Shown here: in pieces, positions 1 to 8,072 of the stretch | How the letters are laid out: each line of letters opens with the position of its first letter | Numbering within the stretch: the first letter of the stretch is position 1 | Assembly: GCF_002531575.1 (NCBI RefSeq) | Contig: NZ_NWTI01000023.1 | Location: 53,965-117,964, forward strand | Origin: Bradyrhizobium sp. Y36 | GTDB taxonomy: Bacteria; Pseudomonadota; Alphaproteobacteria; Rhizobiales; Xanthobacteraceae | Direction of reading: 5' to 3' | DNA length: 64,000 nt | Translations under genes and position numbers: made by a program | The notes under the pieces: model-generated | Databases searched by the model: none | Seen by the model: only the letters and a program-made list of their open reading frames with translations | Told to the model about the DNA's origin: nothing

Positions 1-1761
1 GATGCGGGCGGCAAGATAGCCGTCGAAGGATGCCGCACCGCGCTCGGCACCGACAAAACGCAGCGCCAGTGCCCGAAGATCGTCGAGACGGACCAGCACG
101 CGTGAGGACAGCTTTGGAATCGTCTCGCGAACGACGCCGTCGGCGAACGCGGCAGCCTGGTTACGCTCGACGGTCGACTGCCGTCCGAGCGCCGAGACCA
201 CCAGGAAGCAGACCAGATTGGCGCCGAGGCTCCAGAGCGTGGCGTGCGAGATCGGATCGATACCCTCGAGACCGAACAGCGCGTTCGGCCTGAGCCAGGC
301 GAGTTGCCAGGGGCCGTTGCGAACGATCTCCGCGATCCCGGGCCAGAGCGGCGCGGCCGAGGGCAGCAGCAGCGTATAAGCCCAGATGAAGAAACCGGCC
401 GCGATCCCGAGCGAGGCGCCGGCCTTGTTGGCCCGCGGCCAGAACAGCCCTCCGACGAACGCCGGACCGAATTGCGCGACCGCGACGAACGACAACAGGC
501 CGATCACGGTGAGCGGATAGGACTGGTTCACCAGACGATGCATCAGATAGGCGAGCAGGAGGATACCAAGGATCGAGAGCCTGCGGACCGCCACCAGTAC
601 CGAAGTCATCGGCCGGCTCTGCGCGCGCAGGCCGAACACGCGCGAGCGGAGCAGCAGCGGCATGATGACGTCGTTGCAGAGCATGGTGCTGAGTGCGACC
701 GACGTCATGATCACCATGCCGGTTGCGGCCGACAAGCCGCCGAGGAACGCGATCAGGCTGATGGTGCCCGCATCCGCTGCGATCGGCAGCGAGATGACGT
801 AGGTGTCGGGATCCATCATGCCGCCGAAGCGGGCGAGCCCGGCCGCGGCGATCGGCAGGATCAGCAGGCTGAACAGCGCGAGATAGGCCGGGTAGAGCCA
901 GGCTGCGGTGCGCGTGTGGTTCGGGCTCTCGTTCTCGACGACGGCGACATGGAAGGCCTGCGGCAGGCACAGGAAAGCGATCGCGGAGATGACGATCGTC
1001 GCAGGCCACACCGGCTGCGTCGGATCGAAGCTCAGGATGCCGGCCAGTTGCTGATCCGACTGGAACTGCGACAGCAGAGTGGCCGGTCCGCCGGAGAGTC
1101 CGAACAGCACGAACAGCGCGACGATCAGGAAGGCGAGCAGCTTGACGACGCTCTCGAAGGCGATCGCGAGCATCAGGCCGCGATGATGCTCGCTGGCATG
1201 GACGTGCCGGACGCCGAACACGATCGCGAACAGCGCCATCGACGCGGCGACGCCGAACGCCGAGTCCTGCCAGAACCGCAGCGCCTCGCCGCCGGCGCGC
1301 TCGGGCTGGAGGATCAGATAATCGAAACTCTTGCCGACGGCCTTGAGCTGAAGCGCGATATAGGGAAGCACGCCGAGCAGCGATGCGAGCGTCACGAAGG
1401 CCGCGAGCACCTGGCTCTTGCCGTAACGCGCGGCGATGAAGTCCGCGATCGAGGTGACGTTCTGCGCCTTGGCGATCGCGATCACCTTGGACAGCAGCCG
1501 CTGGCCGAACAGCAGAACCAGGGTCGGGCCGATATAGATCGTGGCGAAGTCCAGCCCGCTGGTGGCGGCCCGCCCGACCGAGCCGTAAAAGCTCCACGAG
1601 GTGTTGTAGACTGCAAGCGTCAGGCAATAGCTGATCGCGGCCGCCCAGGATTTCGGCGACACCAGCGGCCCGCCGGCACTCCGCCGATCGCCCCACCAGG
1701 CCACCAGGAACAGCGTGGTCACATAGCCGGCAGCGACCGCGAGAACGAACCACGCCTGCAA
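1..1761 (-). CDS. Hybrid Na+/solute symporter-like sensor histidine kinase (N-terminal part)
   Basis: The frame stays open from a TTG start at 1761 to the window edge, giving 587 codons; the C-terminus lies outside. It begins LQAWFVLAVAAGYVTT and has many hydrophobic segments in the pattern of the sodium:solute symporter (SSS) family, with the ADFIAARYGKS motif near residues 117-127. After the membrane part it continues into a cytoplasmic stretch (VRLDDLRALALRFVG). This is the architecture of CbrA-like kinases, where an SSS domain is followed by PAS, HisKA, HATPase and often a receiver domain. The kinase part is not in the window, so that is inferred from the family. The TTG start is preceded by GAGG at good spacing. 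It lies 246 nt downstream of the MctP-like permease on the same strand, which suggests it senses the same kind of substrate. Confidence 0.8.
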   Translation of the reverse strand, partial: MQAWFVLAVAAGYVTTLFLVAWWGDRRSAGGPLVSPKSWAAAISYCLTLAVYNTSWSFYGSVGRAATSGLDFATIYIGPTLVLLFGQRLLSKVIAIAKAQNVTSIADFIAARYGKSQVLAAFVTLASLLGVLPYIALQLKAVGKSFDYLILQPERAGGEALRFWQDSAFGVAASMALFAIVFGVRHVHASEHHRGLMLAIAFESVVKLLAFLIVALFVLFGLSGGPATLLSQFQSDQQLAGILSFDPTQPVWPATIVISAIAFLCLPQAFHVAVVENESPNHTRTAAWLYPAYLALFSLLILPIAAAGLARFGGMMDPDTYVISLPIAADAGTISLIAFLGGLSAATGMVIMTSVALSTMLCNDVIMPLLLRSRVFGLRAQSRPMTSVLVAVRRLSILGILLLAYLMHRLVNQSYPLTVIGLLSFVAVAQFGPAFVGGLFWPRANKAGASLGIAAGFFIWAYTLLLPSAAPLWPGIAEIVRNGPWQLAWLRPNALFGLEGIDPISHATLWSLGANLVCFLVVSALGRQSTVERNQAAAFADGVVRETIPKLSSRVLVRLDDLRALALRFVGAERGAASFDGYLAARI

Positions 1762-1825
1762 GACATCCTCACCCGAAACAGTCTGATGCGCTCGCGACGC
1801 GCGGCCGGGCGCGGGGCGGATATTA

Positions 1826-1920
1826 GAGCGTTTTCCAGCGAAGTGGACACCGGTTCGCGTAAAGAAAACGCGTCAAAACAAGAATCCAGAGATTCCCGTT
1901 CCGATGCATCGGAACGGAAA
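1826..1920. repeat. Palindromic intergenic repeat, Bradyrhizobium-type
   Basis: An inverted pair GCGTTTTC ... GAAAACGC is followed by a perfect 22-nt palindrome at 1896-1917 centred on GATGCATC. I recognise this element as a common dispersed intergenic repeat of Bradyrhizobium and Rhodopseudomonas. It sits between the permease gene and the sensor kinase, where a folded RNA could act as an attenuator or an mRNA-stability element. Confidence 0.65.
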
Positions 1921-2007
1921 GCTCCGGAGCGTCTTCAATCGCATGGAAGGCCGTTTCAGTCCGGAGACGAGCGGCGGCCGAAGGACTCTTCCGGCCGCCG
2001 CCCGCAA

Positions 2008-3501
2008 TCACTCGGCCGCCTCGCTGGACAACCGTTGCTGCGGCATGCGCTTGAGCGCGAGGTTGACCACGACCGCCACCACGATGTTGAGCGCGAGCGC
2101 GAGCAGGCCGGTGTAGATCGCAACCTTGCCGGCGCCGAAGTCGATGCTGTGCAGCGGCTTCAATCCATCCGACCAGGCGAGCCACGATCCGCCTGCCAGG
2201 CCGACGGCCCAGCCGGCCAGCAGTGCCGGGCTCGAGAACCAGTTCAGATAAAGACCGAACACCAGCGCCGGCAGCGTCTGCAGGATCCAGAGGCCCCCGA
2301 GCAGCTGCAGGTCGAGCGCAAACTGCGTCGGCATCAGGAGGATCGCAAGCAGGGCGCCGACCTTCACCAGCATGGAGGTGATCTTGGCGACCTTCGCCTC
2401 GCCCGCCGGCGTCACCTTCGGATCGACCCACACCTTCCAGAAGTTGCGGGTGAACAGATTGGCGGCACCGATGCTCATGACGGCGGCCGGCACCAGCGCC
2501 CCGATCGCGATCGCGGCGAAGGCAAAACCGGCGAACCAGCTCGGGAACAGCAGCTTGAACAGCTCGGGCACGACGTCGTTGTTGCTGGCGAGCTTCAGCC
2601 CCGCCGCATGCCCCATGTAGCCGAGCAGCGCGAGCAGGCCGAGCAGCAGCGTGTAGGCCGGCAGCAGCATCGCATTCTTGCGGATGGTGTTGCCGCCCGA
2701 GGACGCGAAGATGCCGGTGAGCGTGTGCGGGTACATGAAGGCGGCGAGCGCCGAGCCGAGCGCCAGCGAGGCGTAAGGCACGATCTGCGCCGGCGACAGC
2801 AGGATGCCGCCCGACCCTTTCGCCGCGAACGCCGCGTCCGCCGCGGTGAAGATCGCGCCGTAGCCGCCGAGCTTGGACGGCACGATCGCGATCGCCGCGA
2901 TCACCACGATGTAGATCATGATGTCCTTGACGAAGGCGATCAGCGCCGGCGCGCGCAGGCCCGACGAATAGGTGTAGAGCGCCAGCACCAGGAAGGCGAC
3001 CACCAGCGGGATCTCGCCATGCAGGCCGAGCGCCTTGATCGCGACCTCCATGCCGATGAGCTGGAGCGCGATGTAGGGCATCGTCGCCAGCACGCCGGTG
3101 GCGGCGACCGCGAGCTCGAGCCCGCGCGAGCCATAGGCGCCGCGCACCACGTCGCCGGCGGTGACATAGCCGCGCTCCTTGGCGACCTTCCACAGCACCG
3201 GCATCACCGCGAACACGAAGGGATAGACGATGATGGTGTAGGGCAGCGCGAAGAAGCCGTAGGCGCCGACCGCATAAACCAGTGCGGGAACGGCGATCAC
3301 CGTGTAGGCGGTGTAGAAATCGCCGCCGACCAGGAACCAGGTGATCCAGGTCCCGAACTTGCGGCCGCCGAGGCCCCACTCGTCGAGATGGGCGAGCGTC
3401 TCGGGCTTGCGCCAGCGCGAGGCGACGAAGCCCATGCCGGTGACGAGAACGAACAGTGCGAGGAATACGGCGAACGCCGCGCTATCGACATTAGTCAGCA
3501 C
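2008..3501 (-). CDS. mctP: Monocarboxylate permease, SSS family (MctP-like)
   Basis: A 497-residue integral membrane protein of the sodium:solute symporter family. It starts MLTNVDSAAFAVFLALFVLV and has about 13 hydrophobic segments. The WGLGGRKFGTWITWFLVGGDFYTAYT stretch near residues 43-68 is typical of the family. MctP of Rhizobium leguminosarum takes up alanine, lactate, pyruvate and other monocarboxylates, and length and motifs fit that group. The start overlaps the end of the small DUF3311 gene by 11 nt, indicating translational coupling. That DUF3311-plus-SSS pairing is standard for these permeases. The substrate range here is inferred. Confidence 0.85.
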   Translation of the reverse strand: MLTNVDSAAFAVFLALFVLVTGMGFVASRWRKPETLAHLDEWGLGGRKFGTWITWFLVGGDFYTAYTVIAVPALVYAVGAYGFFALPYTIIVYPFVFAVMPVLWKVAKERGYVTAGDVVRGAYGSRGLELAVAATGVLATMPYIALQLIGMEVAIKALGLHGEIPLVVAFLVLALYTYSSGLRAPALIAFVKDIMIYIVVIAAIAIVPSKLGGYGAIFTAADAAFAAKGSGGILLSPAQIVPYASLALGSALAAFMYPHTLTGIFASSGGNTIRKNAMLLPAYTLLLGLLALLGYMGHAAGLKLASNNDVVPELFKLLFPSWFAGFAFAAIAIGALVPAAVMSIGAANLFTRNFWKVWVDPKVTPAGEAKVAKITSMLVKVGALLAILLMPTQFALDLQLLGGLWILQTLPALVFGLYLNWFSSPALLAGWAVGLAGGSWLAWSDGLKPLHSIDFGAGKVAIYTGLLALALNIVVAVVVNLALKRMPQQRLSSEAAE

Positions 3502-3667
3502 GGCGCGCGCTCCTGTAGACGATGTAGGTGAGAAGCGAGGTCAGCGGCACCCAGGCGAGCTGATACCAGTAGAAGAAGGGAAAGCCGAACAGATGCGGCT
3601 CCCGGATATTGTAGAACGGCACGATCATCAGGCCGATGAACGGCAACAACAGCAACAGGCGTACCAC
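3491..3667 (-). CDS. DUF3311 small membrane protein, permease partner
   Basis: A 58-residue protein starting at a GTG (VVRLLLLLPFIGLMIVPFYN) with GAGGAG about 7 nt upstream. It has two hydrophobic segments with a central NxREPHLFGFPFFYWYQL motif, which is diagnostic of DUF3311. Members are encoded just upstream of SSS permeases and resemble the YhjB/YwcA accessory subunits; the role is probably assembly or stability of the permease. A longer in-frame extension to 3934 runs into repeat DNA and is not credible. It is the first gene of the mctP operon. Confidence 0.8.
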   Translation of the reverse strand: MVRLLLLLPFIGLMIVPFYNIREPHLFGFPFFYWYQLAWVPLTSLLTYIVYRSARRAD

Positions 3668-3802
3668 GCGCTCTCTCCTCCCCTGTGAGTGAAGTCGACG
3701 CGCCTTGTCGTGGGCACGCCTTGAGCGCGATATAGCGGACAATACCGCCCAGCCCCTCCCCCTACCTTGGCTCGGCCAGACCCCCATACTTTCGTATCGC
3801 CC

Positions 3803-3917
3803 CGTCATGCGAGGAGCGAAGCGACGAAATTGCGAAGCAATTCTGCGCTGGCGACGAAGCCATCCAGACGGTCCCCGCGGAGGCAGTCTGGATTGCTTCG
3901 CTACCCTCGCAATGACG
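3803..3917. repeat. Dispersed inverted repeat (CGTCAT ... ATGACG type)
   Basis: The outer arms CGTCATGCGAGGAGCGAAGC and GCTTCGCTACCCTCGCAATGACG are near inverted complements. The inner arms around GCCATCCAGACGGTC and GCAGTCTGGATTGC also pair. This is a very common intergenic element in Bradyrhizobium-like genomes, and transcribed copies would form a long stem-loop. Confidence 0.65.
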
Positions 3918-3944
3918 GTGGAGAGAGCGCGCACTCTTCCCCTC

Positions 3945-4096
3945 CGGTGCCCCGGACGCGGCGCAGCGCTTCTTCAGCGGTGCGCTGCTGAGCCGGGCCC
4001 ATCTCTCCACGGGTACCGTGTCGCCTTCTGGGTCCCGGCTCTGCGCAGCAGCGTTGCACGCTGCAGCGCGTCCGGGACACGAGACCTGCAATGACG
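3945..4096. repeat. Dispersed inverted repeat (CCCCGGACGCGGCGCAGCG type)
   Basis: The arm GTGCCCCGGACGCGGCGCAG at the left pairs with CTGCAGCGCGTCCGGGACAC at the right, with further internal complementarity. It directly abuts the preceding repeat. It is a known intergenic repeat type in this group of bacteria. Its right end reads ATGACG, as in the neighbouring element. Confidence 0.55.
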
Positions 4097-4125
4097 AAAG
4101 TGCGAGGTGCGCGAGCTCGCCCTCG

Positions 4126-4995
4126 CTACCGCCTGGGCGTCGCCGCCGCCGGCTTCGGCGGCTCGGGCGGCGGGGCTGGCTGCGAGGAGTTGCTGGCGCC
4201 GAACAGCACGCGGGTCGGGTTGCGGTCGAAATTGTTCACGGCGCGGCTGATGTCGCCGAGCGTGCGGCGGCCGTCGGCCATCAGCGCACCCGAGCGCTTG
4301 TCGAAATCGTCGGCGAGCTCGCGGATCGATTTGACCGCCTGGAACAGCTCGCCGCCGTCCTTGCCCCCGGCGAGCGTATTGAGGCCGAGCATGAGATTGT
4401 CGGCCTTGAGCACGACGCCGTCGACCTTGGCCATCACGCCGTCGATCTTCTCGGAATTGCGCGCGAGCGAACTGGTGAAGGTCTCCAGGTTCTTCAGCGA
4501 GTTCTTCACCGATTCCTGATTGTCTGCGACGATCTTGTTGATGTTCTGCAGCGTGCCGCGGATCGCCTCGGTGACGTCCTGCAGCTTGTTGGGGTCGGCG
4601 GTCAGCGTCGGGATGCCGTCCTGGTCGAGCGGCGGCGGGGCCGCGGCTTCGTCGCCACCCTTGAGCGAGATCGCGGCAACGCCGGTCAGGCCCTGGAATT
4701 CGAGACCGACCAGGGTGTCCTTGCGGATCGGGGCGTTGTTCTCGATCATGGCGAGTGCGACAACCCGCCGCGGGTTGTCGAGCTTCACCGAGACCACCTC
4801 ACCCACCCGGATACCGTTGAAGTTGACGCTGCCGCCATTGCGCAGGCCCGCCGCCGGGCCCTCGAACACGACGCGCAGCGGGCTGCGCTGCTTGGTGGTG
4901 TGCAGCGACTGGAACCACAGCACGAAGCCGATCGCCGCCGCGATCACCGCCAGCGTGAACGATCCGATCAAAACGTAGTTCGCCCGCGTTTCCAT
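4126..4995 (-). CDS. mlaD: MlaD-type MCE-domain protein, ABC lipid transporter substrate-binding subunit
   Basis: A 289-residue protein with one N-terminal membrane anchor (YVLIGSFTLAVIAAAIGFVLW), then an MCE domain around residues 38-120 containing GLRNGGSVNFNGIRVGEVV. The C-terminal half is helical and likely forms the coiled barrel extension, ending in a Pro/Ala-rich tail. MlaD anchors in the inner membrane and forms the periplasmic lipid-binding hexamer of the MlaFEDB complex. It is the last gene of the mlaE-mlaF-mlaD operon, 29 nt after mlaF. No mlaB or mlaC is visible; the STAS domain fused to MlaE replaces MlaB. Confidence 0.88.
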   Translation of the reverse strand: METRANYVLIGSFTLAVIAAAIGFVLWFQSLHTTKQRSPLRVVFEGPAAGLRNGGSVNFNGIRVGEVVSVKLDNPRRVVALAMIENNAPIRKDTLVGLEFQGLTGVAAISLKGGDEAAAPPPLDQDGIPTLTADPNKLQDVTEAIRGTLQNINKIVADNQESVKNSLKNLETFTSSLARNSEKIDGVMAKVDGVVLKADNLMLGLNTLAGGKDGGELFQAVKSIRELADDFDKRSGALMADGRRTLGDISRAVNNFDRNPTRVLFGASNSSQPAPPPEPPKPAAATPRR

Positions 4996-5024
4996 CAGGT
5001 GCTCCGGCTACTCATCCCAGCTAC

Positions 5025-5813
5025 TCAAGTCATGACCGCGCGGGCGCGCTTGCCATGGAAATACTGCCTCAACCAGGGATGCTGCGAGGCCTGCATGTCG
5101 GCGATCGACCCTGCCGCAATGATCTTACCGTTCCCTAAAACGGCGATGCGGTCACATGCTGTGTAAAGGCTGTCGAGATCGTGGGTTACCATGAAAACCG
5201 TCAGCCCCAAAGTGCGCTGAAGCGTCCTGACCAGGTCGTCGAAGTCGCCGGCGCCGATCGGATCGAGGCCGGAGGTCGGCTCGTCCAGGAACACGAGATC
5301 CGGATCGAGCGAGAGCGCGCGGGCGAGCGCGACGCGTTTGATCATGCCGCCCGAGAGCTCGGAGGGAAAGCGTTCGGCGACCTCAGGCTTGAGCCCGACC
5401 ATGGTGAGCTTGGCCATGGTGATCTCGTCCATCAGCCGCTGCGAGACCCGCAAATATTCGCGCATCGGAAACTGGATGTTCTGCCGCACCGTCAGCGAGG
5501 AGAACAGCGCGCCCTGCTGGAACAGGACGCCCCAACGCCGCTCGACGTTGCGGCGCTGCGCGGTGTTGGACGAATCGAGATCGACGCCGAACACCTCGAT
5601 GGAGCCCGCAACCTTCGGCACGAGGCCGATGATGGTGCGTGTCAGCACCGACTTGCCCGCGCCGGAGGGGCCGACAAAGCCCAGGATCTCGCCGCGCTTG
5701 ACGTCGAGGTTGAGACCGTCGAGCACGCGTGTCGCGCCGAACTGCACGGTGATGTCGCGGACGCGGATGATGGGATCTGAGGTTTCACGTTGAGCTTCTC
5801 CTGCCATCGTCAC
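5025..5813 (-). CDS. mlaF: MlaF-type ABC transporter ATP-binding protein
   Basis: A 262-residue ATPase with Walker A GPSGAGKSV (about residue 51), signature LSGGMIKRVALARAL (about 153) and Walker B LVFLDEPTSGLDP (about 172), followed by the H-loop VTHD. LSGGM with KR is typical of the Mla/Ttg2A branch. It powers lipid movement between the inner membrane and MlaD. Its start overlaps the end of mlaE by 4 nt (ATGA); a second possible start lies two codons inside. The C-terminal tail WLRQYFHGKRARAV resembles the MlaF C-terminal extension that contacts the STAS partner. Confidence 0.9.
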   Translation of the reverse strand: MTMAGEAQRETSDPIIRVRDITVQFGATRVLDGLNLDVKRGEILGFVGPSGAGKSVLTRTIIGLVPKVAGSIEVFGVDLDSSNTAQRRNVERRWGVLFQQGALFSSLTVRQNIQFPMREYLRVSQRLMDEITMAKLTMVGLKPEVAERFPSELSGGMIKRVALARALSLDPDLVFLDEPTSGLDPIGAGDFDDLVRTLQRTLGLTVFMVTHDLDSLYTACDRIAVLGNGKIIAAGSIADMQASQHPWLRQYFHGKRARAVMT

Positions 5814-6943
5814 ATCCCGATCGAGGCGAAGAAGATGGCGAACACGCCGTCCATCACGATGACGAAGAAGATGCCCTTCACGACCGAGGCCGTGGTGTGC
5901 TGGCCCAGCGACTCCGCGCTGCCCTGCACGGCAAGGCCTTCGACGCAGGCGACGATGCCGATCACGGCGGCCATGACCGGGGCTTTCACGATGCCGACAA
6001 TGAAATGGTCGATCGAGATGGCGTCGCGCAAGCGCAGCAGGAAGGCCTCGGGCTCGACCCCGCCATAGAGCCAGGCCACGAGCCCGCCGCCATAGAGCGC
6101 GGCCATCGCGCCGAGGAAGGCCAGGATCGGCAGCGCGAGCACCAGGGCCATCATGCGCGGCAGCACCAGGACCTCGATCGGATCGAAGCCCATGGTGCGC
6201 AGCGCGTCGATCTCCTCGCGCATCTTCATCGAGCCGAGCTCGGCGGTGTAGGCGCTCCCGGAGCGTCCGGCGACCATGATCGCGACCAGCAGCACGCCGA
6301 TCTCGCGCAGCACCAGCACGCCCAGCATGTCGACCACGAAGATGTCGGCGCCGAAGCGGCGGAAATGGAAGATGCCCTGCTGGGCGATGATGCAGCCGAT
6401 CAGGAAGGTGATCAGCACGATGATCGGCACCGCGCGCCAGCAGACCTGCTCCATGTGATGCACGGTCGAGGTCAGGCGGAACGAGCGCGGATGGATCAGG
6501 ACGCGAAAACCTGCCGCGAGCACGGCACCGAGCATGTCGACGAGACCCGCGACCGTGCCGCCGACGCCGGCCACGGCCCGGCCGATCTGCTCCAGCATGC
6601 CGGTGATGGTCACCGTGCCGCCGTCGACCACGGCCGTCGCCCTGACCCGCCGTACCTCGTCCACGAGGCTGGAATAATTCGCCGACAGTCCCGCGATCTG
6701 GGCCTCGACGGGCCCCTTGGTCAGGCTGCGGCGCAGCCGCTCGATCAGCCAGGCGCCGAACGTGTCGAGCTTGGCGACCTCGGAGACGTCGATGAAGATG
6801 CTTTGAGGGGTGCCTGCGAGCTTCTCGGCATCAGCCACCATCCGCTCCAGGACCGGCGCGAAGCTCGCGGTCCAGGTCCCGGTGGCGCAGAGTGCCAGCG
6901 CGTTGCCCTTGGCAATCCGTTCCAGCTTCGGATCGCTATTCAA
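5810..6943 (-). CDS. mlaE: MlaE-type ABC permease with N-terminal STAS domain
   Basis: A 377-residue protein. Residues 1-105 form a STAS-like domain with IDVSEVAKLDTFGAWLIERL, similar to MlaB. Residues 120-377 form the MlaE permease with GCIIAQQGIFHF, LREIGVLLVAIMVAGRSGSAYTAELG, MREEIDALRTMGFDP and a C-terminal membrane hairpin. The fusion of STAS with MlaE explains the lack of a separate mlaB gene and is frequent in alphaproteobacteria. First gene of the operon; divergent from the epimerase gene at 7077. Likely role: transport of phospholipids between inner and outer membrane. Confidence 0.88.
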   Translation of the reverse strand: MNSDPKLERIAKGNALALCATGTWTASFAPVLERMVADAEKLAGTPQSIFIDVSEVAKLDTFGAWLIERLRRSLTKGPVEAQIAGLSANYSSLVDEVRRVRATAVVDGGTVTITGMLEQIGRAVAGVGGTVAGLVDMLGAVLAAGFRVLIHPRSFRLTSTVHHMEQVCWRAVPIIVLITFLIGCIIAQQGIFHFRRFGADIFVVDMLGVLVLREIGVLLVAIMVAGRSGSAYTAELGSMKMREEIDALRTMGFDPIEVLVLPRMMALVLALPILAFLGAMAALYGGGLVAWLYGGVEPEAFLLRLRDAISIDHFIVGIVKAPVMAAVIGIVACVEGLAVQGSAESLGQHTTASVVKGIFFVIVMDGVFAIFFASIGM

Positions 6944-7076
6944 ATGTCCGCTCCCGTGCCGGGGCGGAGAAAATCAGATGGTTGCGCACGCGCCCTTACC
7001 CAGAGAAGGTATCCCCAAGTGGTTAACGTTAGTTGCTAGAGGTAACTAGCAGGTTCAGATTTCGCCAGAGTTCAAA

Positions 7077-8072
7077 ATGACTTCCATGAAATTTGCTGCC
7101 CTGGCGGCGCGAATCGAGCGCTTCCCGATCGCAGGCAGCTTCACCATCAGCCGCGGGGCCAAAACCGAGGCCGTAACCGTCGTGGCGGAGGTCAGCCGGG
7201 ACGGGCTGACCGGCCGCGGCGAGTGCGTGCCCTATCCCCGCTATGGCGAGACGCCCGAGGCCACGCTCGGCGCCATCCAGGCGATGCAGCAGGCCGTCGC
7301 GGACGGGCTCACGCGGCAGGCCCTCCAGGCCGCCATGGCGCCCGGTGCGGCCCGCAACGCCCTGGATTGCGCCCTGATCGACCTCGAGGCCAAGGCGGCG
7401 GGGCAGCGGGCCTGGAACCTGCTCGGCCGCCCGCTGCCGGGCGAGCGCACCACCGCCTACACGATCTCGTTAGGGACCCCCGAAGCCATGGCGGCGGCGA
7501 CCGCCAGGGCGGCGCACCGGCCGCTGCTCAAGATCAAGCTCGGCGGCGACGGCGATGCGATGCGGATCGCCGCGGTGCGCAAGGCCGCGCCCGAATCCGA
7601 GCTGATCGTCGATGCCAACGAGGCCTGGACCGAGGCCAATCTGGAAGCCAACCTCGCCGCCTGCGACGCCGTCGGCGTCACGCTGGTGGAGCAGCCGCTG
7701 CCATCAGGCAAGGACGAGGCGTTGGCAAGGATCAAGCGGCCGCTCGCGGTCTGCGCCGACGAGAGCGTCCACACGCGCAGCTCCCTCGCCTCCCTGCGCG
7801 ACCGCTACGACGCCGTGAACATCAAGCTCGACAAGACCGGCGGACTCACCGAGGCGCTGGCCATGGCCGATGCCGCGCAGGCGCTCGGCTTCGAGATCAT
7901 GATCGGCTGCATGGTCGCGACCTCGTTGTCGATGGCGCCGGCCATGCTGGTGACGCCGCAGGCGCGCTTCGTCGATCTCGACGGCCCCCTGCTGCTCGCG
8001 CGCGACCGCGATCACGGCCTGCGCTATGACGACAGCCTGGTCTACCCGCCCGACGCCTCGCTCTGGGGCTGA
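7077..8072 (+). CDS. dgcA: Dipeptide epimerase / N-acetyl-Glu racemase (DgcA-like), enolase superfamily
   Basis: A 331-residue muconate-lactonizing subgroup enolase-superfamily protein. The expected active-site residues are present: KIK (K152, K154), metal ligands D179 (VDAN), E205 (EQPL) and D228 (ADES), and the second base in NIKLDK (K250). This matches L-Ala-D/L-Glu epimerase, which serves murein peptide recycling, and the DgcA name used in alphaproteobacteria. The start could also be the Met at 7086. Its 3' end overlaps the convergent MFS gene by 31 nt. Substrate is inferred from the family. Confidence 0.85.
   Translation: MTSMKFAALAARIERFPIAGSFTISRGAKTEAVTVVAEVSRDGLTGRGECVPYPRYGETPEATLGAIQAMQQAVADGLTRQALQAAMAPGAARNALDCALIDLEAKAAGQRAWNLLGRPLPGERTTAYTISLGTPEAMAAATARAAHRPLLKIKLGGDGDAMRIAAVRKAAPESELIVDANEAWTEANLEANLAACDAVGVTLVEQPLPSGKDEALARIKRPLAVCADESVHTRSSLASLRDRYDAVNIKLDKTGGLTEALAMADAAQALGFEIMIGCMVATSLSMAPAMLVTPQARFVDLDGPLLLARDRDHGLRYDDSLVYPPDASLWG

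Larger units (their letters stand above)
3668..4125. other. Intergenic region filled with repeat elements
   Basis: 458 nt between the divergent-side start of the DUF3311 gene and the stop of the mlaD gene. It contains two back-to-back inverted-repeat elements (described separately) and no credible gene. Open frames crossing it are made of repeat sequence. Confidence 0.6.

Noticed and set aside
161..1753. A 530-codon minus-strand frame
   Set aside because: It is a different frame over the SSS kinase gene; only the frame starting at 1761 gives membrane helices and family motifs.
244..3531. A 1095-codon open frame on the plus strand
   Set aside because: It is antisense to the SSS kinase and MctP genes, is made almost only of Arg, Asp, Glu and Gln, and arises from GC-biased codon use on the other strand.
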